Positions 1 to 11,100 of a DNA stretch of 64,000 bases are shown here, piece by piece. The stretch covers positions 78,361,178-78,425,177 of the forward strand of contig OW804098.1 of assembly GCA_942159475.1 (NCBI GenBank). Direction: 5' to 3'. The notes below the pieces were generated by a model that ran no database searches, was not told the origin of the DNA, and saw only the letters and a list, made by a program, of their open reading frames with translations. Every line of letters begins with the position of its first letter. The stretch's first letter is position 1. The position numbers and the translations under genes were made by a program. The DNA is from Sthenelais limicola. Lineage: Eukaryota; Annelida; Polychaeta; Phyllodocida; Sigalionidae.

Positions 1-711
1 TTAATTGAAAAATTTAATCGTAGCCTTAAGACAGCCCTCAGAGCATACGTGGATAAGGATCAAAAGAATTGGTGTCAATTTGTGGCCCCGATTGTATTTG
101 CAATGAATGCGTCGGATTCAAGCACGACAAACTACCCAGCTTATCTACTAATGTATGGGAGATTCCCACGACTTCCCCACGAAAATGTGTTGAAGGAATA
201 CGAGGGAGAAATGAGACCCCTTTTGGAGCAGCTGGGCAAGGTCGTGGAGAAACAAGAAGTCTATGGGGACCTGGCTCGGGAGGCATTACTAACGTCACAG
301 GCAAAAATGAAAGAATATTATGATAGGCAGGCAAATGCACACAAGTTGAAATCAGGATCGTTGGTATACATGAAGGTCAATCGCCTCCTCCAACCTGGCA
401 CTGCGTACAAGTTGCAAAAGAATTTCTGTGGCCCCTTTGTCATCTGTGCTAGACCCACAGGGTGCACAGCTAGACTGAGGAGGATGGATACTGGAGCAAC
501 ATTGCCTAAGCCAGTGCATGTCTCTCATTTGAAACCAGTCAGCATAGCTAAAACCAGTCACTTTATGGAAAGGCTGTTGTCACCTGACTTAGTACCTATG
601 CACGAGTACGAAGAGGAGGGCCCGTTAGACGAAAAAGGGTGGCAGGACATTACCTGCACGGAGGAGATAGGCCACAATTGGCCTGGAGATGAAAGAGAGG
701 AAGAGCTATAA
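1..711 (+). CDS. Ty3/gypsy-type integrase, C-terminal part of Pol (partial)
   Basis: The reading frame is open from base 1 to the stop at 709-711, so the gene begins upstream of the window. The first residues (IEKFNRSLK) match the region around the last catalytic glutamate of DDE integrases; that glutamate would be codon 3 (7-9). A YLLMYGRFPR segment follows, then a basic stretch and a GPY/F-like module (CGPFVI, about 430-447), ending with the HVSHLKPV signature common at the end of Ty3/gypsy integrases. The acidic tail (EYEEEGP...EEEL) is unusual. Family knowledge: integrase joins the reverse-transcribed copy to host DNA. It is the last pol domain here, so everything downstream to the LTR is the post-pol part of the same element. 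The frame looks intact. Confidence 0.85.
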   Translation, partial: LIEKFNRSLKTALRAYVDKDQKNWCQFVAPIVFAMNASDSSTTNYPAYLLMYGRFPRLPHENVLKEYEGEMRPLLEQLGKVVEKQEVYGDLAREALLTSQAKMKEYYDRQANAHKLKSGSLVYMKVNRLLQPGTAYKLQKNFCGPFVICARPTGCTARLRRMDTGATLPKPVHVSHLKPVSIAKTSHFMERLLSPDLVPMHEYEEEGPLDEKGWQDITCTEEIGHNWPGDEREEEL

Positions 712-1451
712 GATAGGGATACACAGTAAAATAATGAAATGGATGAGATGAGTGTAGTACGTAGTGCCTTGGCAAGGGCGCGTCGACAATATATAAGCAT
801 GAGGGGCTTGTGCAAATGCAGTGTTTACATTCTTAAACAGCTGTAGTGGTTGTAGGGCTGTAACCACGAGGCGAGTGGTGCGTGAGCAGCGACAGTGGTT
901 TCATATGAAAGTAACACAGAGGAGTGAGTGGGGGCGGGCCGCGTCTGGTACAGGGAGTTATCTCGGAGAAATTGGGTTTAATCGGGGATGAATAAAAAGG
1001 GGGTTGGGTTGGAATTGAGAGTGGGAAAAAGAGAATAAAAACTAGCTAAACGGCTCCTGTTCGGGCTCAGATTCGCGTTGGGCTAATGAGAAGCAAGGAG
1101 GGCTGAGAAATTAATGTCATAGGGCGACTAAGGAAGCTTTGCTTATCCGAGAAAAAGGGTAAAAAGAGATTATCACTAAAGGTTCTCATGACAAGTGAAA
1201 AAGATATGATATGTAGTATGGATAAAAATAAAAAGGAGGAATGAGCGAGAGACATAAGGCCAAAAATATAATTTGCGTATCCACAAACAATGAGAAGTCT
1301 CGGGCGCAGCAAATTTGAATTAAAAGGATTGTGTTTCAGGAAGGTAGATGGGTATAGTCAGAATACGCAAAGGGGGGAATGGGTAGGATATGAGGAGCAC
1401 ATGAAAAGAGCAAAATAAGCTGCTCCAATAAGTCAAGCTTGGAGTTGAATT
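712..1451 (+). other. Spacer between pol and accessory ORF A
   Basis: No convincing ORF on either strand. Purine-rich plus strand. It may hold splice signals for the accessory exons, but I found no strong branch point and acceptor pair. Confidence 0.4.
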
Positions 1452-2060
1452 ATGAGGAAGGGCCAGAGTGTCAGCTGCCCGGAAGATGGTAAGGAGGAGG
1501 AGCAATTAAAAATAGGATGGGATGAAGGTTGCCAGGGAAAGGTGGCACTGAGAAGGAAGGCAGGGACGCTCACCGCCGTTCATATTAAGGCAATGGATAC
1601 GTTGCATGATGCAGCAAGAAGGGTACAGGATATGTGCAACATAGAACGTTTAATAATCAGATTGGTGCGATTATTTATCACAAATCCAGCTCAAAGATAC
1701 GGAGAATGTCCCGACAGAAGGCTGGCAAACGAATGGTATCTGTGGCACATGTATTCGGATTTAAGATTGCCAAACGACAAGCTAAAAGGCATTATGAATG
1801 TGTTCCCGCTAGCTAGAACAAGAAACCAGCAGCATAAATTTATCGCCCACGTGCTAGTACCTCGGTTGTTATGTAATATCTTGTCGTTAGAAGTGGAGGA
1901 GAAATGGGTGGCATATGAAAGGTGTGATAGGACAATTCTTTATCAATATATAAGTGGCTTGACTTTCATCCCAGCAGATCAGATTCACGCAATTTTTACA
2001 GAAGAGGTGGACCTGCTTAACATTAAGGAGCTGTGTCCAAGCGCATGGGCGAGAGTGAAG
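1452..2060 (+). CDS. Accessory ORF A of the provirus (exon ending at a splice donor)
   Basis: ATG at 1452; 203 codons to the donor AAG|GTAAGT at 2060/2061, ending in phase 0. Unspliced, the frame stops at 2082-2084. I do not recognise the protein from any named family. It is one of five related ORFs here (A-E). Block 1 has the pattern R-L-F-x(3)-P-x2-R-Y...R-R-L-x2-E-x-Y followed by an amphipathic helix; block 2 is a second helical stretch with LLCNIL near the middle, followed by an arginine/aspartate-rich segment. No signal peptide or membrane segment is visible, so a soluble all-alpha protein is likely. Position between pol and env suggests a provirus accessory gene expressed from spliced RNA. 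Function unknown. Confidence 0.6.
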
Positions 2061-2076
2061 GTAAGTGCATTCACTT

Positions 2077-2628
2077 ATGGGTAGTGAGAAGGTGTTTGTG
2101 TCAGGAGATGGGTTGGGATATAGTGTAAAGCTGACTAGTGACGGGAGCATTGGATACTCATTGTCAAAGGCAATGTCTCGACCTATAACTCGGGGAGAGA
2201 GGGCAGAGGTTATAAAGGTAGTAAGATTGGCGCGATTGTACATGCAGAAAGCGCACCTGAGATTTAGAGGAGCTAACGCTAGAAGGAGAATTGAGATGGA
2301 ATCACATTTAAGGGATATTTGGTGGGAAGCTTCTCGGTTCTTGGCTAAAGAAATGCCGGATAGAATGGCAAGAAGAGCCATTAATCATATGTGCTGGAAA
2401 AATCGATCACGGAAGCAGCAATACATATACCTTTCAATGATGAAGAGCTATTTCGTTGGGACAATGTTAAAAATGCTCCCTTGCAACTACCATAGGGATA
2501 TTATAATTAATTTGTTGGCATGTAATACAGGAATGACAGTTATTGAATTGGGAAGATTGACGTGTGAACGGTGGAGTTGGGCTAAGAAAACCCTGGAGGA
2601 GTGGATACCGGTTTCAAAGGGTAGGTGA
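2077..2628 (+). CDS. Accessory ORF B of the provirus
   Basis: ATG at 2077, 16 bases past the splice donor of ORF A; stop TGA at 2626-2628 (183 codons). The protein belongs to the same family as A, C, D and E: block 1 contains RLYMQKAHLRFRG...RRRIEMESHL and block 2 contains SYFVGTMLKML. Unlike its siblings it lacks a phase-0 donor. A GTAG|GTGAGA donor lies at 2624/2625, overlapping the stop, and would leave phase 2. It is basic and predicted helical with no membrane segment. Function unknown. The block 1 match to the siblings is weaker than the C-E match but the spacing of the motifs is kept. Confidence 0.55.
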   Translation: MGSEKVFVSGDGLGYSVKLTSDGSIGYSLSKAMSRPITRGERAEVIKVVRLARLYMQKAHLRFRGANARRRIEMESHLRDIWWEASRFLAKEMPDRMARRAINHMCWKNRSRKQQYIYLSMMKSYFVGTMLKMLPCNYHRDIIINLLACNTGMTVIELGRLTCERWSWAKKTLEEWIPVSKGR

Positions 2629-2953
2629 GATACCATACTAAGAATGAATAAAAATGCAGAGGTTCTAAAGGGTTATAGTGAACAATCATTATAAGGGTAT
2701 GAATGTATGTACAGTCAGAGCGTTTCCACAACAAGGGGAGTAAAATAAACAGGAAGAAAGGAATGAGGAAGAGGCGACTTACCAGTGAGGCAGGAGGAGT
2801 TGTGAGGATCAGGTGCAGGGTAGGAAGGTGCGAAGGTAGAGGTCTAGGGTAGATATGGGTATTTCTTGAATAGATAAATTTACTACTAAAAGAGGATATA
2901 TTATTAACAAACTACAAAACTACTAGAACTAAAACTAACTATAAACTAAAAAC

Positions 2954-3165
2954 ATGCTGCCCGCTAGACTCTACAGGGCCCACCAGCGCCTGAACGCCCT
3001 GGAGGCCAGGGCTAACGCCCTGCAACATAGCCAGCGGGCTGCCTTCAGGACAAGCCCGTGTGCTAACAGGTGAGCAAGGTCACCCAGCGACCAAAAGTCG
3101 CGCACGACCACGACCTCCTGGTCGTCAATGAGGAGGTGTAGCTCACGGGCTGGCATGGTTTCCAA
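2954..3165. other. GC-rich island with overlapping short ORFs on both strands
   Basis: This block is sharply more GC-rich than its flanks. Plus strand: ATG at 2954, a 39-codon basic/alanine-rich helix-like ORF stopping at 3071-3073, with a good donor AACAG|GTGAGC at 3069/3070 (phase 2). Minus strand: a 64-codon ORF from 3165 to 2971, leucine-, alanine- and arginine-rich with a hydrophobic run (GDLAHLLAHGLVLKAARWL). Either could be coding; on composition alone I cannot choose. The AT-rich tract at 2880-2953 contains several CTAAC/CTAAAC-like branch-point strings. Confidence 0.35.
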
Positions 3166-4240
3166 ATATTACGTGTACGAGAAATTAAAAGAAATAAAAG
3201 CTGAGGTCAAAAAGCGAAGGAGAAGGTGCAGCGGTGGTTAGAGTTGATCAAGTGAGGAAGCGCCGGAGTTTAGCTTAAGGATCGCCACCCCCTAATATGG
3301 TTATAAGGAGACGCCAATTGGCTAGAGAAAATTGATTGACGTAATGAAATGAATGAGTGGGAGGAACTGGGGTCGAGTCATTGCCGGGTCATGGGATCAG
3401 AAAACACGTGACATTTTATAAGATAAGAGGCGAGCGGGCGATGAGAAAATTTTTTTTTAGAATACATAAATTGGAAAACCATATAATTGAAGGAGATTAT
3501 AGTAGGGAATAATTGATGAGTCATTGATAAGACATGGTGGAACGGGGTGTGAAATGTGGATTGAAAGCAGAAAATTCCTATCAAAAGGTGACAGGTTGAC
3601 AAAAAACGCTGAGAAATTGAAATTGGTGTCAGCTTAATAAGTGTTATAAAAGATATGGATACGTGGGAACGTGTGTGGTTCGTGGCCGGCGGTATGTACA
3701 ATACTGATCGTCTGCTGATTTGAGATCCTATGTGTGCGGGAAAAAAGATATCTCTACATGTATCGCCGTGTCAGCAGGGATTTCTCCAAGGTTGGGGAGA
3801 CAAGATGACTATAGTTAGGACAAAGTGGAATGAGTATTACGGGAGTCATGTAAAGATTGCAAGTTTCTGTGTCTAAGTTCTGCTTGAATATATGTGAATG
3901 ACAAGAGTGATCCAGGGACCGGATATATTGGTATAAAGAACATGAAATAAATATAGCGGCGTCCCCGGGAATACACTGTACCATATAAGACAGGCATGCG
4001 AGGGTGACTATGGCAACGCGGGACATAGACTGATCCAGGCAAATGGGGGGAGGAAGGGGAGGGAGCGACCAAGTATACTGATGCATAGATTTAGTAACTA
4101 AAACGAGAAGAGGGAGGGAGATGATCCACCTAAACCCTGGGCATAGGTTAAAAACAGATAGTATTATCTGACGGGGGGCGCTGCCCGATGACTCCGGCTA
4201 ACGTGTCTGAAACTTTGCTCGATCTCTGAATTTGATAGCA
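3166..4240 (+). other. Spacer between GC-rich island and ORF C
   Basis: No supported gene. Just before ORF C there is a plausible 3' splice site: GGCTAACG (about 4196-4203) followed by TTTGATAG ending at 4238, three bases before the ATG. Confidence 0.35.
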
Positions 4241-4717
4241 ATGCTGGAGCATAGTAAAATAAATATCAGGAACGCGTCGGTCCTGTGTATTAAATTATAC
4301 TCGTTTTGGCTTTTGCCCCCGTGTGTCCGATATCCAATGCAATTGCCTGATCATCGTTTAGAAGTGGAATGGCATTTGCTGGCTATATATGAAAAATGTG
4401 ATAGACTCCTACGACCACTGGGAGTTAAGCCAGGAAAATTATACTCTACCAGGCGTTTGCGGGTAATGAGTGACAAGGACAGAATGAATGCAATCATGCA
4501 TCAGGTCTGTAGGATTTTGTATGTGCTGCTCAATTTATACTCAACAAACTATTTGAGAATGCGCTATTGCCAGAGAAAAAATCGCAGAGATGCGGACATC
4601 AAGCGGTTCATGGCGTTGTCGGGTTTATCTAAAAGAAAAGTTCAAAAGTTGCTGGAGGAATCGGTTCATGTTGGGAAAGCAGTTGATTGGATTGGTGGGA
4701 AATGGGTGTTATATGCG
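4241..4717 (+). CDS. Accessory ORF C of the provirus (exon ending at a splice donor)
   Basis: ATG at 4241, 159 codons to the donor GCG|GTAAGTA at 4717/4718, phase 0; the unspliced frame stops at 4739-4741. Same family as A, B, D and E, and closest to E: both share LLPP or MLPP, then RYP, then R-L-x2-E, followed by a helical segment. Block 2 contains RILYVLLNLYSTNYLRMR and then a segment resembling a helix-turn-helix spacing (MALSGLSKRKVQKLLEES). That second segment could bind nucleic acid, but this is inference from pattern only. No known family recognised. Confidence 0.6.
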
Positions 4718-4741
4718 GTAAGTAAAATTTTCGTTCTCTGA

Positions 4742-5922
4742 CTGTAGTGCCAATCTTCAAGGGATGGTAATGTGATACATTTGAATCAGATAGTGAGAGG
4801 GGTGACGTCACGGACTAGCCGGCAAATATGGTGTGTGGGAGGAAACGTATATTATTTGGTAATTCGAGAATTCTTATGATTGGGGTACAGTGTGAAATGA
4901 TGAAATGCAAATGATTGTTCTTGTAATCACCTAGACATTTAATGAAAGGGGACGCCTAACGATGATTGAGCGAGACAATGCATGATACCGCATGGTCTTA
5001 TCACATAAAGGTGACATGTTGTGAGTTGCGATGGATTTGACACGTACAGATAACGCTCTGAAAACATACATTTCAAATAGAATGTATGAAGGTGTGATTT
5101 TCTCTGCAAACGCACTGTTTTGTGTCATTTCCCTTCCTATAAAAACCATGAACTACGAACTATGAATAGTTAAAAATAAATGAATCGAATGATTGTCCTT
5201 GGGGGAAAGGTTGTTTCAGAATAAATACGAATGAATGGAGACACAAGTTTGGGAATATTAAAATTCAGTGATTGTATAAGACAAACTTATTAAGAATGGG
5301 GTATTTGGAAGCTCAGGGCTAGTAATGTATAGGCCATCAGGCAGTGGTATAAATCTGCGTCTCTGCCTCAAGCCATGCAGGATTAAAAGCGCAGGTCGCA
5401 AGAGTGTTTTAATGATAAACCCAATCGCGATTGTTTATTATAGAAAGATAGTTGGCCGTCTTTTGGTACACTACTTCACCGGGAGTCTCATAGAAATAAT
5501 AATCTCTCTTGGATTGCATGGTGGGGAATAGTCTGGTTGGTTCATGACATTTGTATTGTCGGCGCGTGGATGCATTACTGCGGAGTATTCATATCATGTT
5601 TTCTAGCGTTGGGCTTGGAAATGAGTAATTGAGCGTCGGGGCAAAACTGAGAAATACATATCTGGCAGGGCGGGTGTTACAGCGTACGTCACATGCCCAG
5701 GAAGTGGGGTCTGGAAAAACAGGACAACTCATAACAATAATTATGAGGAAGCGCCAGGAGTTGGTAGATATGGGTAGTAAAGTTTGGCGGAAGGAGTTGT
5801 GAGGTGATAAAAGATAATGAGAAAAAAAGATAACAAAAACACGTAGATCTTGGAGGGGGTCTGGAGTTAGTGTCTAAAAGTTTAGTGTCCAAAAGTTGTG
5901 GTAGATCTCAACTTTGAATGCA
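4742..5922 (+). other. Spacer between ORF C and ORF D
   Basis: No supported gene. Short ORFs here (for example 5325-5531) have no resemblance to the A-E family and no clear start context. Confidence 0.4.
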
Positions 5923-6498
5923 ATGGAGTTGGAACGGAGAGAGATGTGCCGTCTGGAAAAAGCTAGATTAGGAGCAGATGAGTTGAAGATTTTGAAAAAT
6001 CAAAAGAAAAACATGGGAATCTTGCTGGTAAGGGCTACTAAATATTTTCTTATGAGCCCCGTGAACAGAGGTGGACCCACACGTATATCTACTAGAGAGC
6101 GACTGGAAAGGGACACGTATATTTATATTTTAAAAGAGCGTTGCAGAATCTATGTTGAAAGCAGGGGTTGTCGGCCACTTGAGAGGCTCACAACAAAAGG
6201 AGGACGCATGAGGAGTATTTTTGAGGCCCAAAAAGCGATAACTGTGTCTGAAAAAATAATACATTTAACAAAGGCGGTGGGAGAAATGCTATTGAACATC
6301 CTAGCTGTATACCGTGCCGAGGAGTTCAGATTGGAATGTGTAGAAGACAGAAGGCGGTACAAATTGATTCCTTATCTGCAGGAGCGCACAGGCCTGGCGA
6401 GAAAACTTGTGGTCGCTAACTTGGACTTGGATTTTAATTCTGCGAAAATTGGCGACGTATTGCCAGAAGAATACTTACCAAACATGTCGATGAGAAAG
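5923..6498 (+). CDS. Accessory ORF D of the provirus (exon ending at a splice donor)
   Basis: ATG at 5923; 192 codons to the donor AAAG|GTGAGT at 6498/6499 in phase 0. Unspliced, the frame continues to a stop at 6637-6639, and a second donor GATAG|GTGAGG at 6635/6636 (phase 2) overlaps that stop. It is the longest family member: a charged N-terminal extension rich in Lys, Arg and Glu, then block 1 (KYFLMSPVNRGG...RERLERDTYIYIL) and block 2 (EMLLNILAVYRAEEFRLE, then YLQERTGLARKLV). Predicted fully helical and soluble. Function unknown. Confidence 0.6.
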
Positions 6499-6755
6499 GT
6501 GAGTTATAGGGGTCTCAAAAATCAATGGATGGAGGGGACATCCCCGTGTAACATATACTGTTTATATTTGTCATGGTCGATTGGTAGACATCTCCAGTTG
6601 CTAGGGAATTGGAAAAACAGGACTAGAATGGATAGGTGAGGATGGACCTAGGGTATATAAAGAATGGGGGGTGGGAGGGGGGGGACCAGGGGTATATAGT
6701 GTGTTGTCACACAGTAGACCTGGTATAGCAGGGTTCGCACCACTGTAGTGAAAAA

Positions 6756-7298
6756 ATGGATACGAGAAGAGGGAGTGAGATGATTAATGCGGAAATTATT
6801 AGAAGAACAGATAGGGCCGCCAGGATGGCAGCAATCCTTAATCAACAGGTCAAGGCCAACTGGTTATTGTTGGAAATTCTACGGTTCTATATGTTGCCTC
6901 CGTATCAAAGATATCCGGAGTTTGAACCCATTAGAAGGTTGCAAAAAGAGACGCATATCGTTCGCTTAAGAAAAGCGGGATTTGATTTTTTAAGAGGCCT
7001 ACGTTATGAGCCTATTCGGTCCTTGACGATTGATATCTCACAGAGACATACCCTTACGCCATTAAGAAGGCTACAGGATACGGTGTGCATTATTTCGGAC
7101 TTACTCTATGAAATATTAAACATGTTTCGTCCAAAGATAAGAGGGATATTCCCTGAAAATATGGAACAAGCGGTGAAATTTCTGGACAAGCTAACGGAAA
7201 TGTCTGAGGCAACTATTAGACATCACCTATCTCTGCCGGTAGATGTATATCAAATCGAGCTAAAAATGCCTTTGTGTTGGATGCCTGTGGGTTTGAAG
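6756..7298 (+). CDS. Accessory ORF E of the provirus (exon ending at a splice donor)
   Basis: ATG at 6756, eight bases after a possible acceptor CACTGTAG (ends 6748). There are 181 codons to the donor GAAG|GTAAGTT at 7298/7299, phase 0; the unspliced stop is 7323-7325. Family hallmarks are clear: RFYMLPPYQRYPEFEP, RRLQKETHIVRL, then DLLYEILNMFRPKIRG and a final helix pair (LTEMSEATIRHHL). It is the copy nearest to the Env microexon; the intron to 8089 would be 791 nt. No similarity to a named protein family is apparent to me. Confidence 0.62.
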
Positions 7299-7325
7299 GT
7301 AAGTTTCATGCAATTAAAACCATAG

Positions 7326-8089
7326 ATATTTAGGATATACTAGGACTATGTTATGAATGTATTTATGGCACTTTAGGATAGGATTGGAACTCTGCTAAAT
7401 CCCCTGTGACAATGTGTGTATATGAAATATATTGAGGTGTGGGTAATGGTTACGTGTGAAACAATGAGAACAGGGGTGTCAGGGTTGTATAGGGATCGGG
7501 AAAGATTGTAGTGTTGTCATAGGATAAGCGAATTAATCATGCGGCGGGGATGAAAAACGAAACCTCGTGATATGCCAGATTGAGGTTGGATTAGATGCTT
7601 GGAGCCAAGGACTTAGAAATGGTGTGGCGTCATATAGGATAATATGATATTGATGAGAAAATCAGAATATTAGGGCGGGGCTGGAACGTCTGAGAGGTGG
7701 AGCTTGTGAGACAAGGCAGTTGAATTAGACACAGCAATTGGGCTCAAGCAGTCAACACCCATAAGGAGCTTGCAAGCGGTTGGGGGGGGGGGGTTGTTCT
7801 ATAAATTGCAAGGCAGGCCTCGAACGCGATTTGTGGCTAGGTGTCATTATGCAGTATTTCATCTAGTCGAGGCAGGTCATGAGCTGGGACACTCGTACCC
7901 TGACTTAATATGGGGATGTGTAGTATGCTTGAGAGGGAGGGGGGAAGGAGCAGGCCCAAATGGTCTTGGACTGGTCTGGTCTCAGATATAAGCTCAACAC
8001 AGCCAGAGGGGGAGCATCACTTCGCTTTTGTACAGGAATCAGGAACGTACTTGCATATAGATAGAAAAGATACTAACTAAAAATTGCAG
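7326..8089 (+). other. Putative intron upstream of the Env microexon
   Basis: No gene. Ends with a textbook 3' splice site: the string TACTAAC (8071-8077) is the optimal branch-point sequence and TTGCAG ends at 8089. Confidence 0.5.
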
Positions 8090-8110
8090 GATGTTCGGAC
8101 TCATAATAGG
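8090..8110 (+). CDS. 21-nt microexon with the probable Env start codon
   Basis: Bounded by TACTAAC plus TTGCAG| on the left and |GTGAGTTT on the right. It is 21 nt, a multiple of three. Frame 1 (entered from the phase-0 donors of ORFs A, C, D and E) is open throughout. Frame 2 starts with ATG at 8091 and codes for a few mostly hydrophobic residues, leaving two bases over; the envelope exon starts with exactly one base before its open frame, so the frames fit. This would place a hydrophobic, signal-peptide-like start on Env, which the big exon lacks by itself. Inference from splice signals and phase; no transcript seen. Confidence 0.55.
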
Positions 8111-11100
8111 GTGAGTTTACTTTAAAACTATATTACTTTTACATAGGCCAGTAATACCTACCTAAATGGCATGTACTTACCCATGTAATTATATTTTATT
8201 ACATTTAAACAATGATATACTAGCCCAAGTCGACCTGTACATCTCCATGATCTCTTATGAACTGACGTAAGTGCCATACCACACGTTTAATCTTTAACTT
8301 AATTACCTATCATTGAGTGTCATAAGTGTATCATATCTCATTGCAATAATGGAGTATTAGCCAAGATATGTCAGTGACTTTTGTCTAACATTTATAACTA
8401 TGAAACTGCTGTATCAAGCATAATTATCAATGAACCTAAACCCAATACACAAATAAGCTGTCTGTTACCGCTAAAACCTCTCTAGTATTGTTACCACATC
8501 TCATAAGAAATGAATTCAAATGTGTTACCCTCCTTCGAACCATTTGCAAAAATGAAAGGTTTAACTCTTTTTAACTGGAACATTAGAAGCCTGCAAAAAA
8601 ATTTAAACAATCTGCAGCAATGCATCGAGGCGTCTAAGAGTAATATTGGTGTCATGTGCCTAACTGAGACGTGGCTAAATAGTAATAACCACTCAAATAA
8701 TTTCACCATAGACGAGTATGAATTAGTCAGACAGGATAGGAAAGTAAGAAAGAAAGGCGGAGGCCTATGTATGTATATCAATAAGAAGTATAATTATGAC
8801 TGTGATACTTATGCGCACCTGGCGTTAAGTAATAAGGATATTGAACTTCTGCCAGTTGTGCTAAAAGTTAAACACACAACCCCATACATTATTGTTTCTA
8901 TCTATAGACCCCCGACCGGAGGGATTGAAGCATTCTTGGAGCAAATGGAAAGTAGTCTATCTAACCTAAATTCTAAACATCAATTAATCGTCACAGGCGA
9001 TTTTAACATTGACCTACTAGAAAACAAAAGCCAATCGGCAAACCTGAAAGCCCATATGGAAAAATATCAACTCACTCAATTTATATCAACACCCACAAGG
9101 ACAACCCTTAGATCTATCTCAATAATAGACCACATGTACACTAACTCCAACAATGTTCAATCGTCAGGGGTCATTGAAAATTCCTCATCCGACCATTTTC
9201 CCACCTATTTACTTATTAAAAAAGAAAGAACTAGCTATACGAATAACAGATATTTTGCACGAAATATGAAAGGGCTGGACCAAAAAATCCTAAATGATAT
9301 ATTGGTCAACCTTGAATGGGAGAACTTCTATCTTAGTACAGACCCAGATGCTTGTTGGGACACCATGCTCAACAGAATAAATCTCTACTTTGATAGAATG
9401 TGCCCCATGAAGCAATTTAATAATATCAGAAAAAAGCCAGAATGGCTAACAAAAGAGATTACATCCTTGATGAATGAAAGGGACAAATTATTTAGGCTGG
9501 CAAAGGCAAAAAATGACAGAGAGATTCTCACTCGTGCAAAAAATCTGAGAAACAGAGTCAATACTATGTGTAGGAATAGGAAGAATATGCTGATAAGCAA
9601 TAAACTTGAGTCAAACAAAAACGACCCCAGAGCTCTCTGGAGATCAATTAATAATGTAATTTGTCCCGAAAAATCAAAACAGGCGACTGAAACTCAATTA
9701 GTTGATGAAGAAGGGAAGCAAGTCGCTCCTGGACAGGTTCCTGACATATTCAATAATTTCTTTGTAAAAGTGGGACCAACACTTGCCAACAATATTGGTG
9801 AACCCTCAGTCCAAGAAACTGAAGTCTTACAAAAGTCTCAAAAAAAACAAGCCACTCAGCCAACTGTAAATAATAACAATATGAAAATGGATTTCAGACT
9901 AGTATCCCCAAAAGAAGTTCTGAATATCCTGAAAAAAATTGATCCTCATAAGTCGAACTCCGGAGTCGAAAATATACCAGGAAAGGTTCTGAAAGAGTGT
10001 ATTGGAGCAATGGTATTCCAGTTCACACATATTGTCAATCTATCATTGAGTACTAGTATAGTCCCAGTAGCTTTCAAATCAGCTGTCGTAACCCCCTTGC
10101 ATAAAAGTGGCTCGAAAACAAATACAAACAACTTCCGACCTATCTCAGGCATACCAATGCCAGCAAAAATTCTCGAAAAAGTTATACAAAATCAATTATC
10201 CGAACATCTAGAAAATAACAATCATTACTACACAAAGCAGTATGGGTTTAGAAAAGGCAGATCAGTAAACCAGGCCCATATAGACCTATAACATATAGTC
10301 TATAATAGCCTAAATGAAACAAAATTCACCTCGGCCGTTTTTTTAGATTTTAAGAAAGCGTTTGACACGGTTCATCACGAAAAGCTATTAACTAAATTAG
10401 AAAAATATGGAATAACAGGAAATACAAACATTTGGTTCAAAAATTATCTATTCAACCGAAAACAAATTGTCAAAATTAATGGTCTCCTATCCAAGCAAGA
10501 AACAATCACTTTTGGCGTACCTCAGGGTACAATTTTAGGCCCGATTCTCTTCTCAATATATATAAATGACCTGAACGAAATAATAGAAAACTCCACCATA
10601 CAACACTACGCTGACGATACAGTTCTCATTAACAGCAACAAAAATGAAATAGAAATGTACCAACACCTACAAAACAACTTAGACCAGATCCACACATGGT
10701 GTAAAATCAATAAGATTTCCATGAACGTATCTAAAACACAATATATACAATTTGACATAGGTCGTCATAAAAAACCTGAAGTACAAAAACAATATCTAAC
10801 ACTAGGAACAGAGACCCTGGCAAGAGTCAATAATTACAAGTATCTGGGACTGGTCATTGATGAAAAGCTAAATTTCCAGGAACACTTACAAATAGTCATA
10901 AATAAAGTAAAATGGAAAGTCAACTTATTACGAAAAGCAAGCTACATTCTGAACAAAAAAGTAAAAATCGACATAGTAAAGATGCTTATCATCCCACTGA
11001 TAGATTACGGTGATATATTTTACCATTCATCCTCCCAAAAGCTGTTAAAAAGAATACACACACTCCTAAATTCCTCGATACGACATGTATTAAAACTGCA

